Notes: generated from the letters alone by a model not told the origin. 64,000 bases of DNA from Cellulophaga baltica (GCF_900102165.1 NZ_FNBD01000008.1:1-64000), one strand, 5' to 3'; numbered from the stretch's first letter, positions 35,650 through 45,265 are shown. Translations and numbers: made by a program.

Positions 35650-37176
35650 ATGATGTTTCTAAAAAAATATTTCCTAAATATCGTATTCTTTTTATCACAA
35701 ATTTGCTTCGCTCAAAGTACTGATGATCTAATGTTATACCGAAAAGATATTCAGAGTATCACCGGTAAGAATACCGTTACCATTACAAGTTATGAGAAAG
35801 AAGGGAAACATTATATCTACGCAGGAGGCTATGGTGCTATAGACGTATATGCCTTAGAGGTGGAAGGTAAACTTACGGCCATCAGCCGCCATGAACTCTA
35901 CAAGCAAACAGGACCAGCAAGAGGAATGGTAGCCGATGCTATCGGTGATTCTCATTTTCTATTTGTAGCCAATAAGCACGGTAATGCTATTGAAACCTTT
36001 AAAATACAAGCTAACGGAACCCTTGAACGTGTTTCTTTAGTCGAAGACACCAATGAAACTCACTTAGGTACTGCGATAACTTTGCAGGTGATTCATATGA
36101 AAAATGCCTCCTATTTATTTATTGGTGGCTTAGAAGAAACTCCGGGCTTAAGTAGTTTTAAAATACATCCGGATGGAAAACTGACCCATGTAGTTTCTAT
36201 GAAAGATGATAATAACATACATACCGATGGTATCATAGGAATGTTTAGCCATAAAATTAAAGGAAAGACGTATTTATATACTAGCGGATTTCAAGATAAC
36301 GGCGTAAGTAGTTTCAGAATATATGACAATGGTACGATTAAAAACATCAATAATATTAGCGATAATACTACAGATAGATACCTAACAGGTGCCTATCCAG
36401 TAACAGGGGTAACCCTTGGTGAAAATAAGTATGTAATTGTAGGGCATAGACATCATAAATATTACGAAAGAGGTGGATTTATAAAAAGACCAAACTTTGT
36501 ATATCATGGTGATGGTGTAAGTGTTTTCAAAGTGAATAAGAAAGGGGCTTTGGTTCCACATTTTGTGCTAAAAGATGACGAAAAAACCAAATTACAAGGA
36601 CAAACAAGAATTGAAATTGTAACAGCAACTATTAATGAAGCGGTACTGGCAGTTGGCACAAGAGACGATGAAAGTATTCAACTTCTAAAGCTCAATAAAG
36701 AAGGTATTTTAAGCCCTATCAATTATTTAGAAACTGGTTTCTCTATTTATTATGGTTTAAGGTCGCATAAAATAGAAGACACTAACTTTCTTATAGCTGG
36801 TTCTAATCGTTTTGATTTAAAAAAAATTGTCTCCTATAAAATTTCACCAGAAGCGAAAAAAAATGAGCAAATTTTAAGACATTTGGTACATCTTAAGTTT
36901 AAAGCATCGGCTACAGCAGAACAAATTAACAAAGCTGAAAAAGCCTTTGAAAATCTTAAAAATGAAATTCCAGAAATTATACATTTAGAATGGGGGCTAA
37001 ATGATAGTGAAGAGGGCAATAGTAAAAAATTTACGCACACCTTCACTTTAACATTTAATGATGCACATGGCAGAGAAATTTATTTATTTCATAAAGCACA
37101 CATCGCACTCGTAGAAAATATAGGACCAATAATAGAAGATGTTTTCGTTATGGATTATTGGACCAGTAACAAATAA
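35650..37176 (+). CDS. Secreted beta-propeller protein with C-terminal Dabb domain
   Basis: The ORF opens at 35626, but the ATG at 35650 (MMFLKKYFLNIVF) is taken as the start because it begins the signal peptide, and the product is 508 residues. Repeated segments such as IYAGGYGAIDVYALE and GEDDNGTI-like blades suggest a seven-bladed beta-propeller of the lactonase type, covering about residues 40-390. The end (about 400-500) is a stress-responsive A/B barrel (Dabb) domain, with LRHLVHLKFKASATAEQINK and EDVFVMDYW. The fusion is unusual. The gene follows the GlcG-like gene and precedes the SDR, so the three probably form one operon. Substrate unknown. Confidence 0.72.
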   Translation: MMFLKKYFLNIVFFLSQICFAQSTDDLMLYRKDIQSITGKNTVTITSYEKEGKHYIYAGGYGAIDVYALEVEGKLTAISRHELYKQTGPARGMVADAIGDSHFLFVANKHGNAIETFKIQANGTLERVSLVEDTNETHLGTAITLQVIHMKNASYLFIGGLEETPGLSSFKIHPDGKLTHVVSMKDDNNIHTDGIIGMFSHKIKGKTYLYTSGFQDNGVSSFRIYDNGTIKNINNISDNTTDRYLTGAYPVTGVTLGENKYVIVGHRHHKYYERGGFIKRPNFVYHGDGVSVFKVNKKGALVPHFVLKDDEKTKLQGQTRIEIVTATINEAVLAVGTRDDESIQLLKLNKEGILSPINYLETGFSIYYGLRSHKIEDTNFLIAGSNRFDLKKIVSYKISPEAKKNEQILRHLVHLKFKASATAEQINKAEKAFENLKNEIPEIIHLEWGLNDSEEGNSKKFTHTFTLTFNDAHGREIYLFHKAHIALVENIGPIIEDVFVMDYWTSNK

Positions 37177-37186
37177 AACAAAAAGA

Positions 37187-37906
37187 ATGAACGATTTAAA
37201 AAATAAAAAAGCCATTATTACTGGTGGCGGCAGAGGTTTGGGAAAAGCTACGGCATTAGCTTTTGCAAAAGAAGGCATAGATGTCGCAATCACAGGAAGA
37301 AATGAAAAGGTCTTGAAAGAAACGGTTTCTGAAATTAAAGCATTAGGAGCTAATGCTATATATGCCGTTTTTGATGTTGGCGACCATGAAGAGGTTAAAA
37401 AGAGTATTAAAGGTATAATTGAAGAGTTAGGAACTATTGATATTTTGGTAAATAATGCGGGTATTGCCGCCTTTGGCTCTTTTAATGATATGCCTGCAGA
37501 AGAATGGAGTGCTATTATCCAAACCAATGTTATGGGAATGTATTACGTAACTTAAGAAGTATTACCGCACTTATTGGCTAAAAATGAAGGCGATATCATC
37601 AATGTTTCTTCTACTGCTGGCCTTGGTGGAAATGCAAATGTATCTGCCTATTCTGCCTCTAAATTTGCCGTTATAGGGATGTCAGAATCATTAATGAAAG
37701 AAGTACGCAAAAATAATATTAGAGTTTGTACACTAACTCCAAGCACTATAGCCTCAGATATGACTATTGAATTGGGTATTGCAGATAAAGATTCTGAAGA
37801 CCGCGTTTTACAGCCAGAAGATTTTGCAGAGTTAGTAGTGGCAGGATTAAAATTACCAAGAAGAGCAATGCTGAAAAGCGCTGCGTTATGGTCTACAAAC
37901 CCATAA
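37187..37906 (+). pseudogene. FabG-like SDR broken by one stop codon
   Basis: An SDR of 239 residues if read through, with the glycine motif TGGGRGLG, the structural NNAG and catalytic YSASKF. The frame is interrupted by a TAA at 37553-37555 after YYVT, where relatives continue with a residue before [10 protein letters not shown]; the downstream half resumes in the same frame without any shift. A single base change from AAA, CAA or GAA would explain it. The start is ATG 37187, not the longer ORF start. It closes the operon with the propeller gene, and a terminator follows. Both halves lack essential parts alone. Confidence 0.8.
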
Positions 37907-37957
37907 TCAGATACTTCATAATGGAGCAATTTTTAATTAATCTATCTTAAAATTCTA

Positions 37958-38000
37958 AAACAACACATAAGGGCTCTTGCAGCCCATCTATGTGTTGTTT
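37958..38000 (+). terminator. Terminator after the broken SDR gene
   Basis: A 12-bp outer stem (AAACAACACATA / TATGTGTTGTTT) encloses a second GGGC/GCCC pairing. A T-run follows on the plus strand. Confidence 0.72.
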
Positions 38001-38097
38001 TTTAGTATTTAGTTTTTTATAAACTCCTAAAGAATAGTATTTTGGCGTTATTGGTTCTGATTATTCGTATTTTGAGCCTTTAGAAATCTACATCGTC

Positions 38098-38670
38098 ATG
38101 AAAAATAAGTTCTTCCTAATAAGTATCTGTTTCCTTTTTACAACCGCTAATTTTTCCCAAAGTAAAAAAGAGGTAGAAACCTATTTAAACACGCTTTTTC
38201 AAATTTTAGAAGAGAAGAAAACGGAAGAATTCTATGCTTCTTTATACCCCAAACTCAAAGAACAAATTCCGGTAGCACAAGTCAACTCCTTTCTTGGAGA
38301 ACTACATAGCAATCCTAATTTCAAGACAGAAATAAAGAATTTTAAAACCTTAGCAATAGGCGAATTGGTCTCTGATACCGACAATGCGTATACTTTAGTA
38401 GATTACGTTTCTGAAACTCATATTGAATTTACAGAAGAAGCCACGCAAGAACTTATAGCTAAAGGCACCCGTCACTTTAAAAAACTTTATGGAGAGCGTT
38501 ATACCTATGATGCCGATAAAAAATTAATAGTAACCAGTAAAGATTTCAAAATACTTATGGTCTATGAGGACCAGCAATGGAGTCATATTCCTGGAGTATT
38601 GAAATTAAGGCCTTTTCTAAATTATTGGATTAATGATGAAATTATAACTCGTTTATTTGCTGAAGAATAA
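38098..38670 (+). CDS. Hypothetical secreted protein
   Basis: A 190-residue protein with a signal peptide (hydrophobic core 5-17, cleavage near ANFSQS). The mature part is an alpha+beta domain, with KKEVETYLNTLFQILEEKK at the start and a later ILMVYEDQQWSHIPGV. Uncharacterised; it resembles periplasmic proteins with a cystatin/NTF2-like fold, which I cannot confirm. It stands alone, 260 bases before the thioredoxin-like gene, so a link to that cluster is not certain. Confidence 0.58.
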   Translation: MKNKFFLISICFLFTTANFSQSKKEVETYLNTLFQILEEKKTEEFYASLYPKLKEQIPVAQVNSFLGELHSNPNFKTEIKNFKTLAIGELVSDTDNAYTLVDYVSETHIEFTEEATQELIAKGTRHFKKLYGERYTYDADKKLIVTSKDFKILMVYEDQQWSHIPGVLKLRPFLNYWINDEIITRLFAEE

Positions 38671-38930
38671 ACGGAAGCAGAAAAAACTATTGTAGCTCAT
38701 CGTGTTTTTAAGCACGCGTTCATCTTTAAAATAGTTCCAATAAGAATGTGAGACCTCACAAACAATACTGTAGTCCTAACTAGAGCATACCTATGAAATT
38801 TTGAAGCAAAATAGAGTTCAATAATCTCATCGATAAAATTAGCTATTTCGTATAGATAATGGCCCCATACATCTATTCCAATTCTTTAGTATGGTAAGCC
38901 TTCGCATCTTTAAATTATAAAAGAGGAATT

Positions 38931-39461
38931 ATGAAACTACGGATTTTGATTGGTTGTTTATTGCTTGTTTTATTTTCTAATGCGCAATCTACCGCTGGGA
39001 AAAAGAAAACTTCAGGAAGTAGCAAAACTATTCCGATCCTCAACTTTAATTCTTTAGAGCCCCTACTGCACACCAAATCTGATAAAATTTATATTGTCAA
39101 TTTTTGGGCTATGTGGTGTGCTCCCTGTATTAAGGAGTTACCTGTATTTCAAGAATACGAAAAAAACAATCCAAATGTTGAGGTAGTATTAGTAAGTCTA
39201 GATTTCCCAGAAGATATAGAGACCAAATTAAAACCCTTTTTAGAGAAAAAAGGGATTACCTCCAAGGTTGTCTTATTGGATGATCCAGATGCTAATTCTT
39301 GGATAGATAAAATTTACCCAAATTGGTCTGGCGCTATACCATTCACCATTATTTTTAATGCTAAAAACCGTTCCTATCATGAACGCACTTTCAAAGATAT
39401 TCAAGACTTAAATAATGAAGTTAATAACCTCCTAAAAAACAAAGAACATGAAAAAAAGTAA
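38931..39461 (+). CDS. TlpA-like periplasmic thioredoxin
   Basis: A 176-residue thioredoxin-fold protein with a signal peptide (hydrophobic core 2-16, cleavage near SNAQS). The active site is CAPC in NFWAMWCAPCIKELPVF. The following strand and helix, KVVLLDDPDAN and the cis-proline region AIPFTII, are as in TlpA/ResA proteins. Such proteins reduce disulfides in the periplasm, for instance in cytochrome c or copper-site assembly. The stop overlaps the next gene by 14 bases, so the two are coupled. It starts a redox/YHYH cluster; the true partners are inferred. Confidence 0.85.
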   Translation: MKLRILIGCLLLVLFSNAQSTAGKKKTSGSSKTIPILNFNSLEPLLHTKSDKIYIVNFWAMWCAPCIKELPVFQEYEKNNPNVEVVLVSLDFPEDIETKLKPFLEKKGITSKVVLLDDPDANSWIDKIYPNWSGAIPFTIIFNAKNRSYHERTFKDIQDLNNEVNNLLKNKEHEKK

Positions 39462-40149
39462 TTTATTTTTATTGGCTGCACTGCTAGTCGTTGGCCTAAT
39501 GACAAGTATGAATGTTATAGCACAAGACAGAAAAGGTCCGCCAGAAAATGGGGAACGCAAAGGCCCTCCTGGTGGAGGTCACAATCCTGAACAAACAGAA
39601 ACTTTAAGTGAAATGAAAGGATACAAAATTGGTGACAAAGCCACTGACTTTGAACTTAAAAATGTAGATGGCACCCTATTCTCTCTTTCTGATATTAAAA
39701 ATGCAAAAGGATATATTGTTGTTTTTACTTGTAACGAATGTCCGTTTGCCAAAATGTATGAAGATCGTTTAATTTCATTACATAAAGAGTATGCCCCTAA
39801 AGGATATTCTGTGGTTGCCATCAATCCAAATGTTAGCGCTACAAATGACCGAGAAAGCTTTGAGGCCATGCAAAAAAGAGCTAAAGAAAAAAAATTCCCC
39901 TTTGTTTATTTAGCAGATACGGATCAAAAAATAGTTCCTCAGTACGGAGCCTTAAGAACTCCTCATGTGTTTTTACTAGATGCCCAACTAAAAGTACAAT
40001 ACATAGGTACCATAGATGATAATGCTAAAAACGCTAAAGATGTAAAGGTAACTTATATAGAAAATGCTATTCGCGCCTTAGAGAACGGAGAAAAACCAAA
40101 TCCTAATTTTACGAAATCTATTGGGTGTCCCGTAAAATTTAGTAGATAA
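39448..40149 (+). CDS. Secreted AhpC/TSA-type thioredoxin-fold protein
   Basis: A 233-residue protein with a signal peptide and a proline/glycine-rich linker (RKGPPENGERKGPPGGGHNP, residues about 28-50), then a peroxiredoxin/thioredoxin fold. The active-site area is FTCNECPFAKMYEDR, with a CNEC motif in place of CxxC of thioredoxin. The later strand DTDQKIVPQYGALRTPHVFL contains the cis-proline segment TPH. This resembles redoxin-family proteins with unknown partners. It overlaps the TlpA gene by 14 bases. The GPPxGG linker suggests tethering or an extended periplasmic arm. It is followed by a terminator. Confidence 0.8.
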   Translation: MKKSNLFLLAALLVVGLMTSMNVIAQDRKGPPENGERKGPPGGGHNPEQTETLSEMKGYKIGDKATDFELKNVDGTLFSLSDIKNAKGYIVVFTCNECPFAKMYEDRLISLHKEYAPKGYSVVAINPNVSATNDRESFEAMQKRAKEKKFPFVYLADTDQKIVPQYGALRTPHVFLLDAQLKVQYIGTIDDNAKNAKDVKVTYIENAIRALENGEKPNPNFTKSIGCPVKFSR

Positions 40150-40180
40150 TATTTATTTCCTTTATTAATTAGTTATCTTA

Positions 40181-40213
40181 AACCTTGAAGTACCGTAGGT
40201 CTGCTTCAAGGTT
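40181..40213 (+). terminator. Terminator after the redoxin gene
   Basis: A 10-bp stem (AACCTTGAAG / CTTCAAGGTT) with a 13-base loop and a following T-rich stretch, splitting the redox pair from the lipoprotein-YHYH genes. Confidence 0.65.
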
Positions 40214-40285
40214 TTGATTTTGAAAATCAGTTTGTGTACAATGAGTTCCAGAAATATGCTGCGAACTTTTAAAAATAGATGCCCC

Positions 40286-41302
40286 ATGAAACATAAATCT
40301 TATTTATTGATTAGTATTGCACTCATCATGAGTTGTGCAGACAATAAAACGAAAACAAAGTCGGCCCAAAACAGCACAGCAGAAATAGCTGTTGATTATA
40401 AAGGAACGGCCAGTATTACACAAGGAATAGCCACTACCACTGCCGAAGATATATATACTTGTGAGCGTGGTAGAAAAACAGATGTCGGTGAAATTACGTC
40501 TACAGACGGAAAAAAATGGGTAGTACCTGCTGCTACAAATTACACCAATACTACTTTTCCGTTTGCAGCAGATTTATTTAATTCATGCGAAGAAAAGAAA
40601 TACGCAAGTCCGCAAGAAGCCTTGTCTGCTATCGGCACACCAAATACCATTGAAATTGATGAAGATGGAGAGGTATTTACCGTCTATATATTTGCTGATA
40701 ATTATTTTGAAATGTATGTTAATGGTGTAGCTGTTGGAAAAGATAAAGTTCCTTTTACAGAATTTAATTCTAGCATGGTCTCCTTTAAAGTTCAAAAACC
40801 TTTTACCATCGCCATGAAATTAGTAGATTGGGAAGAACACCTTGGTGTCGGCTGTGAAGCCAATAGAGGAAAGGATTTTCATGCTGGAGATGGCGGAATG
40901 GTGGCTGTAATAAAAGATGCAGAAAACAACATTATTGCTACCACTGACGAAAAATGGAAAGCACAAACCTACTATACTGCACCTATTACAGATCTAAGCT
41001 GCGTATCTGAAGAGGGCGCCTATAGGTATTCTGAAAATTGTGATACTAGTGGTGGCCAAGATGGATCGGAATTTTATGCATTGCATTGGGAATTACCTAA
41101 TGATTGGATGAAAACTGATTTTGATGATAGTAATTGGCCCAATGCATCTACCTACACTAATAATACTATTGGCGTAAATAATAAACCTGCCTACACTAAT
41201 TTCACCTCTATTTTTGATGATGCCAATGATGATGCTCAATTTATTTGGTCTACGAACGTGGTCTTAGATAATGAAGTATTAGTACGCTATACTATTAATT
41301 AA
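40286..41302 (+). CDS. Beta-sandwich lipoprotein
   Basis: The ORF opens at 40214, but the ATG at 40286 (MKHKSYLLISIALIMSC) gives a proper lipoprotein signal, with lipobox cysteine at residue 17 and a 338-residue product. Motifs such as FTVYIFADNYFEMYVNGVAVG and MKLVDWEEHLGVGCE look like a galactose-binding-like beta-sandwich, as in glycosidase accessory domains. The later DTSGGQDGSEFYALHWELPN also fits. Several cysteines (CEEKKY, CVSEEG, CDTSGG) may be paired. It lies one base before the PEBP gene. Function unknown; a surface or periplasmic binding role is inferred. Confidence 0.6.
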   Translation: MKHKSYLLISIALIMSCADNKTKTKSAQNSTAEIAVDYKGTASITQGIATTTAEDIYTCERGRKTDVGEITSTDGKKWVVPAATNYTNTTFPFAADLFNSCEEKKYASPQEALSAIGTPNTIEIDEDGEVFTVYIFADNYFEMYVNGVAVGKDKVPFTEFNSSMVSFKVQKPFTIAMKLVDWEEHLGVGCEANRGKDFHAGDGGMVAVIKDAENNIIATTDEKWKAQTYYTAPITDLSCVSEEGAYRYSENCDTSGGQDGSEFYALHWELPNDWMKTDFDDSNWPNASTYTNNTIGVNNKPAYTNFTSIFDDANDDAQFIWSTNVVLDNEVLVRYTIN

Positions 41303-41303
41303 T

Positions 41304-41924
41304 ATGAAAAAAGTAAACGCAATATGGGGTATTTTTCTATGGATCACCACGGCAGTAATTTTATTTAATTCTTGTAAAAACCCTGCTAAGGCTTCCTCTT
41401 TTACAAATTATGATGATTTTGAAACCCTGCACTCTGATTTTAAATTACAGAGTAAAGCTGTGGAAAATGGTAAGCTGTTGGACAACTATAAATGTGAAAA
41501 AAAAATAAATGATATAGAAAACTCCATTCCGCTATCTTGGTCTAATGTTCCTGAAGGCACAAATTCTCTAGCCATTGTCATGTATCATTATCCGAAAAAA
41601 GATAGCAAAACAGAAGTAAATTCTTATTTGCTGCTATGGGGTATAGCCCCAACCGTAACAGAGATTCCATATAAAATGGCCAAGAATCCAAATTGGTATA
41701 TGGGTGCTAATAAAGATGGCACCGCTGTTTCTTATACTTCGCCATGTTCTAAAGGATCAGGAGAACATAGCTATACCATTGCCCTATTTGCCTTAAAAGA
41801 CGTACCCAAAGCGCTTCCGAAAGCTAATGCTATTACAGTGGACTACCATACTTTCATGGAGGCCATTTCTGAAGCCACGGTACTCGATAGAACAAGTTTA
41901 AATTTTATAGATGCTCATGAATAA
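41304..41924 (+). CDS. PEBP (YbhB/YbcL) family lipoprotein
   Basis: A 206-residue predicted lipoprotein (lipobox FNSC at about 23) of the phosphatidylethanolamine-binding family. The conserved block IPLSWSNVPEGTNSLAIVMY is clear, followed by LLLWGIAP and a helix near the end with TFMEAISEATVLDR. PEBP proteins bind anionic ligands or lipids; bacterial roles are poorly known. The gene starts two bases after its upstream partner and overlaps the YHYH gene by 14, showing tight coupling. An ordinary YbhB is cytosolic, so the lipid anchor here is a variation. Confidence 0.78.
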   Translation: MKKVNAIWGIFLWITTAVILFNSCKNPAKASSFTNYDDFETLHSDFKLQSKAVENGKLLDNYKCEKKINDIENSIPLSWSNVPEGTNSLAIVMYHYPKKDSKTEVNSYLLLWGIAPTVTEIPYKMAKNPNWYMGANKDGTAVSYTSPCSKGSGEHSYTIALFALKDVPKALPKANAITVDYHTFMEAISEATVLDRTSLNFIDAHE

Positions 41925-43242
41925 TAAATCACTAAAGAAACTACTCTTTTTTCTAGTAGTACAGTTTGTAAGTGTTCAACTATTAGCTCATGACGGTGGG
42001 CATGGTACTCCTACAAAAGTTTGGAAATTAGTAGAAGATGATAAAACAATTACGGCAGATTTCATACAGAAAGTAGACGAAATAGTATATCTGAGTAATG
42101 AGGACCATGAATTAATGGTATTCGATATCAGCGATTTCAAAACCGAAGAGCAACAGTATATTCTGGACAAATCTAATTGGATTCATGAACAGAATGTTTT
42201 GCCACAAGAGAAATCTGTTGGTATAGTTTCTCCTATTAATTTATATCTTGCCTTAGGCTTACTACTATTATTAGTTGCACTTTTCACGTATCACTACACA
42301 TCAAAAAAGAAGAAATTTTACTGGGCTTTTAGCTTGTTAACACTACTCGTTGTTTTTGTAGCCTGTAAAAGTAAATCGTCCACAAGTAGTTTTAAAATGG
42401 CCGAAAATGATGTGCCCTTCTTAGTCTCCATTTTTGGTGCTTTTGACAAGGTGAACACAAAATATGATGACACCTATTTTTATATCGAATCAGATGGCAT
42501 TCCCGATCATGAAATGATGACAGGAATTACAAGTTGGCAGCAACAAGTCCCTATCAATCATGACTATACAGGAGCTAACGCTTGGGCTATTCCATTACAA
42601 CCAGAATTGGCAGAAAATCCGCTTTCTACAAAAGATAATTTTATGAAAGGTGCCATTGCTATTGCTGCAAACGGTATTCCTATTTTTAATCCTCTAAACA
42701 ACCGTGGTGAAGACGCTAATGCTATTGGAGAATTAGACCAATGGGGCGGACACTGTGGAAGGGCCGATGATTATCACTACCATTTGCCACCAGTACATTT
42801 ACAAGCTAAAGTTGGTAGTACCAAGCCTATTGCCTATGCCTTAGATGGCTTTCCTGTTTATGGCGAAACAAAAGAACAGTTAGATGAAAATTTGGGCCGC
42901 TTTAGTTCTGATAGTACGTATCAATATCACGCAATAAAAGAATACCCTTATTTAATAGCTGCTATGAAAGGAAAAGTAGCACTAAATCCTAATACGCAAG
43001 CACCAGAAAATGAAATAACACCACAAGCAAGAACAAAAGGTGTAAGACCAGATTTAAGACCACTACGTGGTGCAGAAATTACCGCTTTTGAAAACACAGG
43101 ACTCCATCAATATCGATTGACGTATAAACTAGATACGCTTAGCTATAGTATTAATTACGGATGGGACACTAAAGGCAACTATACCTATGAATTTGTGCAC
43201 CCAGACGGGACATCATCAAAAGCTAGCTATAAAAGAAAGTAA
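41911..43242 (+). CDS. YHYH-domain membrane protein
   Basis: A 443-residue protein with a signal peptide (core 11-25, ending LLAHDGGHG, a histidine-rich mature start). Two membrane helices occur at about 107-126 and 135-152, then a lipobox-like cysteine in FVACKSKSS. The periplasmic part carries the YHYH motif in DDYHYHLPPVH, plus GGHCGRADDYHYH and GDWDTKG-type segments. The second YHYH protein, at 13007, shares only the domain. A second ATG at 41917 is an equal start. The histidine-rich termini suggest metal binding, an inference. It ends the coupled PEBP cluster. Confidence 0.75.
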   Translation: MLMNNKSLKKLLFFLVVQFVSVQLLAHDGGHGTPTKVWKLVEDDKTITADFIQKVDEIVYLSNEDHELMVFDISDFKTEEQQYILDKSNWIHEQNVLPQEKSVGIVSPINLYLALGLLLLLVALFTYHYTSKKKKFYWAFSLLTLLVVFVACKSKSSTSSFKMAENDVPFLVSIFGAFDKVNTKYDDTYFYIESDGIPDHEMMTGITSWQQQVPINHDYTGANAWAIPLQPELAENPLSTKDNFMKGAIAIAANGIPIFNPLNNRGEDANAIGELDQWGGHCGRADDYHYHLPPVHLQAKVGSTKPIAYALDGFPVYGETKEQLDENLGRFSSDSTYQYHAIKEYPYLIAAMKGKVALNPNTQAPENEITPQARTKGVRPDLRPLRGAEITAFENTGLHQYRLTYKLDTLSYSINYGWDTKGNYTYEFVHPDGTSSKASYKRK

Positions 43243-43430
43243 GGGCTGTAGGTAACTCGTTATATGCTTTAGAACTAACAAAAGTGCGGTATTAAAATAA
43301 CTACATCAATCTTAAGCATAGGAACAAAGAATTCTTGTCATTACAGCACAGCACCTATATAAATAGCAAGCTACTTCTTAAAAAGAATAGAGAATTAGCT
43401 GTATTTTTATAGACTAGGAATTACGGAATA

Positions 43431-44303
43431 ATGAGCACGGTCAAAACATACCAGAAAGTTAACCCAGATAAGGACGTTAGTTTTGGAATATCTAAAATGG
43501 AGGCTATCTATACTAAGCGAATGGGTAAAGTTGATGCACCACATAGGCATAATTACTTTACCGTTCTAATTGTTGATAAAGCATCGGGGTTTCATAAAAT
43601 TGACTTTAATACCTATACCTTATCTGGAGGTCAAATCTATTTTGTAGCTCCTGGACAAGTGCATCAAGTAATAGAAACTGAAAAATCAGTAGGATACTCC
43701 ATGGTTTTTTCTAATCAGTTTTTAATAGAAAATTCTATCCCCTTATCATTTATAGCTAGTTTAAACCTATTTCATAACTATGGGCAAAGTCCGCCGCTAC
43801 AGCCCAACAAAGAACAGTTTGGTATCATACAAAGTTTTGCTGATGAGATTTTTAAACGGCATCATCGTGAGGCTATCATGAAAAATTTATCAATTGGCGC
43901 CTTCCTAAAACTACTTTTGATAGAATGTAATGCAAGTTGTGCTATGAATCCTATAGCATCTGATGTAGATAGCTCTGGAGATAATCTTATTAGAAAATTT
44001 AAACAAGCGGTAGATAATACGTTTAAACAGGAACATTCCACGAGCCATTATGCCCGGGAACTTCATATCACTCCAGATCACTTAAACCGCACAATCAAAG
44101 CAAAAATTGGTAAAACTGCTAAAGATTATATTCAAACAAGAATTATTACAGAAGCCAAAAGACTCCTCTATTTTACAGATCTATCGAACAAAGAAATTGG
44201 GTTTGAATTAGGCTTCAATGAACCTGCTAATTTTAGTGCCTTTTTTAAAAAGCATACACAGGTATCTCCTTCTAACTTTAAGAAAAACGAGATAAAAGAA
44301 TAG
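43431..44303 (+). CDS. AraC-family transcription regulator
   Basis: A 290-residue regulator: an N-terminal cupin-like sensor domain (about 20-150, with PHRHNYFTVLIVDKASG) and a C-terminal double helix-turn-helix (about 185-288), with YARELHITPDHLNRTIK and NKEIGFELGFNEPANFSAFF. The H-x-H and related residues in the cupin could bind a metal or small ligand. It lies 188 bases downstream of the YHYH gene, in the same direction, but has its own upstream region. It precedes the pirin gene, a possible target. Confidence 0.85.
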   Translation: MSTVKTYQKVNPDKDVSFGISKMEAIYTKRMGKVDAPHRHNYFTVLIVDKASGFHKIDFNTYTLSGGQIYFVAPGQVHQVIETEKSVGYSMVFSNQFLIENSIPLSFIASLNLFHNYGQSPPLQPNKEQFGIIQSFADEIFKRHHREAIMKNLSIGAFLKLLLIECNASCAMNPIASDVDSSGDNLIRKFKQAVDNTFKQEHSTSHYARELHITPDHLNRTIKAKIGKTAKDYIQTRIITEAKRLLYFTDLSNKEIGFELGFNEPANFSAFFKKHTQVSPSNFKKNEIKE

Positions 44304-44493
44304 TATCCATTATCTATGGACGCGACATTTGTCCCAGATTATAGTCCTATTTGAAGCTCCATATCGGATTTTCATATGCTTCTCCCCTTTTTTCATATTC
44401 CATCGCCTCCTAAAATACCCAATCTTTGCTGTATCTATTTAGAATCTATACGAGGGTTCTTTATGAAATAATAAGAAACAAAATATAAATACT

Positions 44494-45207
44494 ATGAATA
44501 CAATACTTCACAAAGCAGCAACAAGAGGACATGCAAATCATGGTTGGTTAAATTCTCACCATACATTTAGTTTTGCTAATTATCAAAATCCAGAACGGAT
44601 GAATTTTGGTGTACTACGGGTATTAAACGATGATAGTGTGCAAGCCAGAATGGGTTTTGGCACTCATCCGCATGATAATATGGAAATTATATCTATTCCT
44701 CTGGAAGGAGATTTAGAGCATAAAGATAGTATGGGCAATGTTACCATTATCAAAGAAGGAGATGTTCAAGCAATGAGTGCTGGAACTGGAGTTACCCACT
44801 CAGAAAAAAATAAAAACAAGGATAAAGAGGTGAAATTTCTTCAGATTTGGATTGTTCCCAAAGAGAAAAACATAAGACCAAAATATGACCAAATTTCATT
44901 AAAAGACATTGAGAAAGAAAATGAGTTATACCAAATACTCTCGCCAAATAAGGAAGATCAAGGCGTTTGGATTCATCAAGATGCTTGGTTTCATATTGGA
45001 AAATTTACGAAAGGAAATACGGCAACCTACAAGATTAAAAAAGAAGGGAATGGAATATATGCTTTCATCCTAGAAGGCGAAGTAGAAATCCAAAGCGAAG
45101 AACTTTCTGAAAGAGACGGATTGGGAATTTGGGATACAGAAAGTATCCAGATTAAAGCTACAGAAAATGCTCGTATTCTTTTAATGGAAGTACCTATGGG
45201 TATGTAG
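44494..45207 (+). CDS. Pirin-family protein
   Basis: A 237-residue bicupin of the pirin family (YhhW-like). The metal-binding motifs of the N-terminal cupin are visible in GFGTHPHDNMEI and DLEHKDSMGN, with H-x-H and E/H ligands. The C-terminal cupin is shorter and lacks a full set. Some pirins have quercetin dioxygenase activity; others act in stress signalling. The upstream AraC-type regulator may control it, an inference from order. The gene is followed by a terminator. Confidence 0.86.
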   Translation: MNTILHKAATRGHANHGWLNSHHTFSFANYQNPERMNFGVLRVLNDDSVQARMGFGTHPHDNMEIISIPLEGDLEHKDSMGNVTIIKEGDVQAMSAGTGVTHSEKNKNKDKEVKFLQIWIVPKEKNIRPKYDQISLKDIEKENELYQILSPNKEDQGVWIHQDAWFHIGKFTKGNTATYKIKKEGNGIYAFILEGEVEIQSEELSERDGLGIWDTESIQIKATENARILLMEVPMGM

Positions 45208-45230
45208 AGATGACCGATCTCAAATATTTG

Positions 45231-45265
45231 AAAAGGCATGGAAACAAATGTATGCTATGCCTTTT
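45231..45265 (+). terminator. Terminator after the pirin gene
   Basis: A 9-bp stem (AAAAGGCAT / ATGCCTTTT) with a 17-base loop and a T-run on the plus strand. Confidence 0.68.

Noticed and set aside
37139-37186. Longer start of the SDR reading frame
   Set aside because: It begins inside the end of the propeller gene; ATG 37187 starts the family's first strand.
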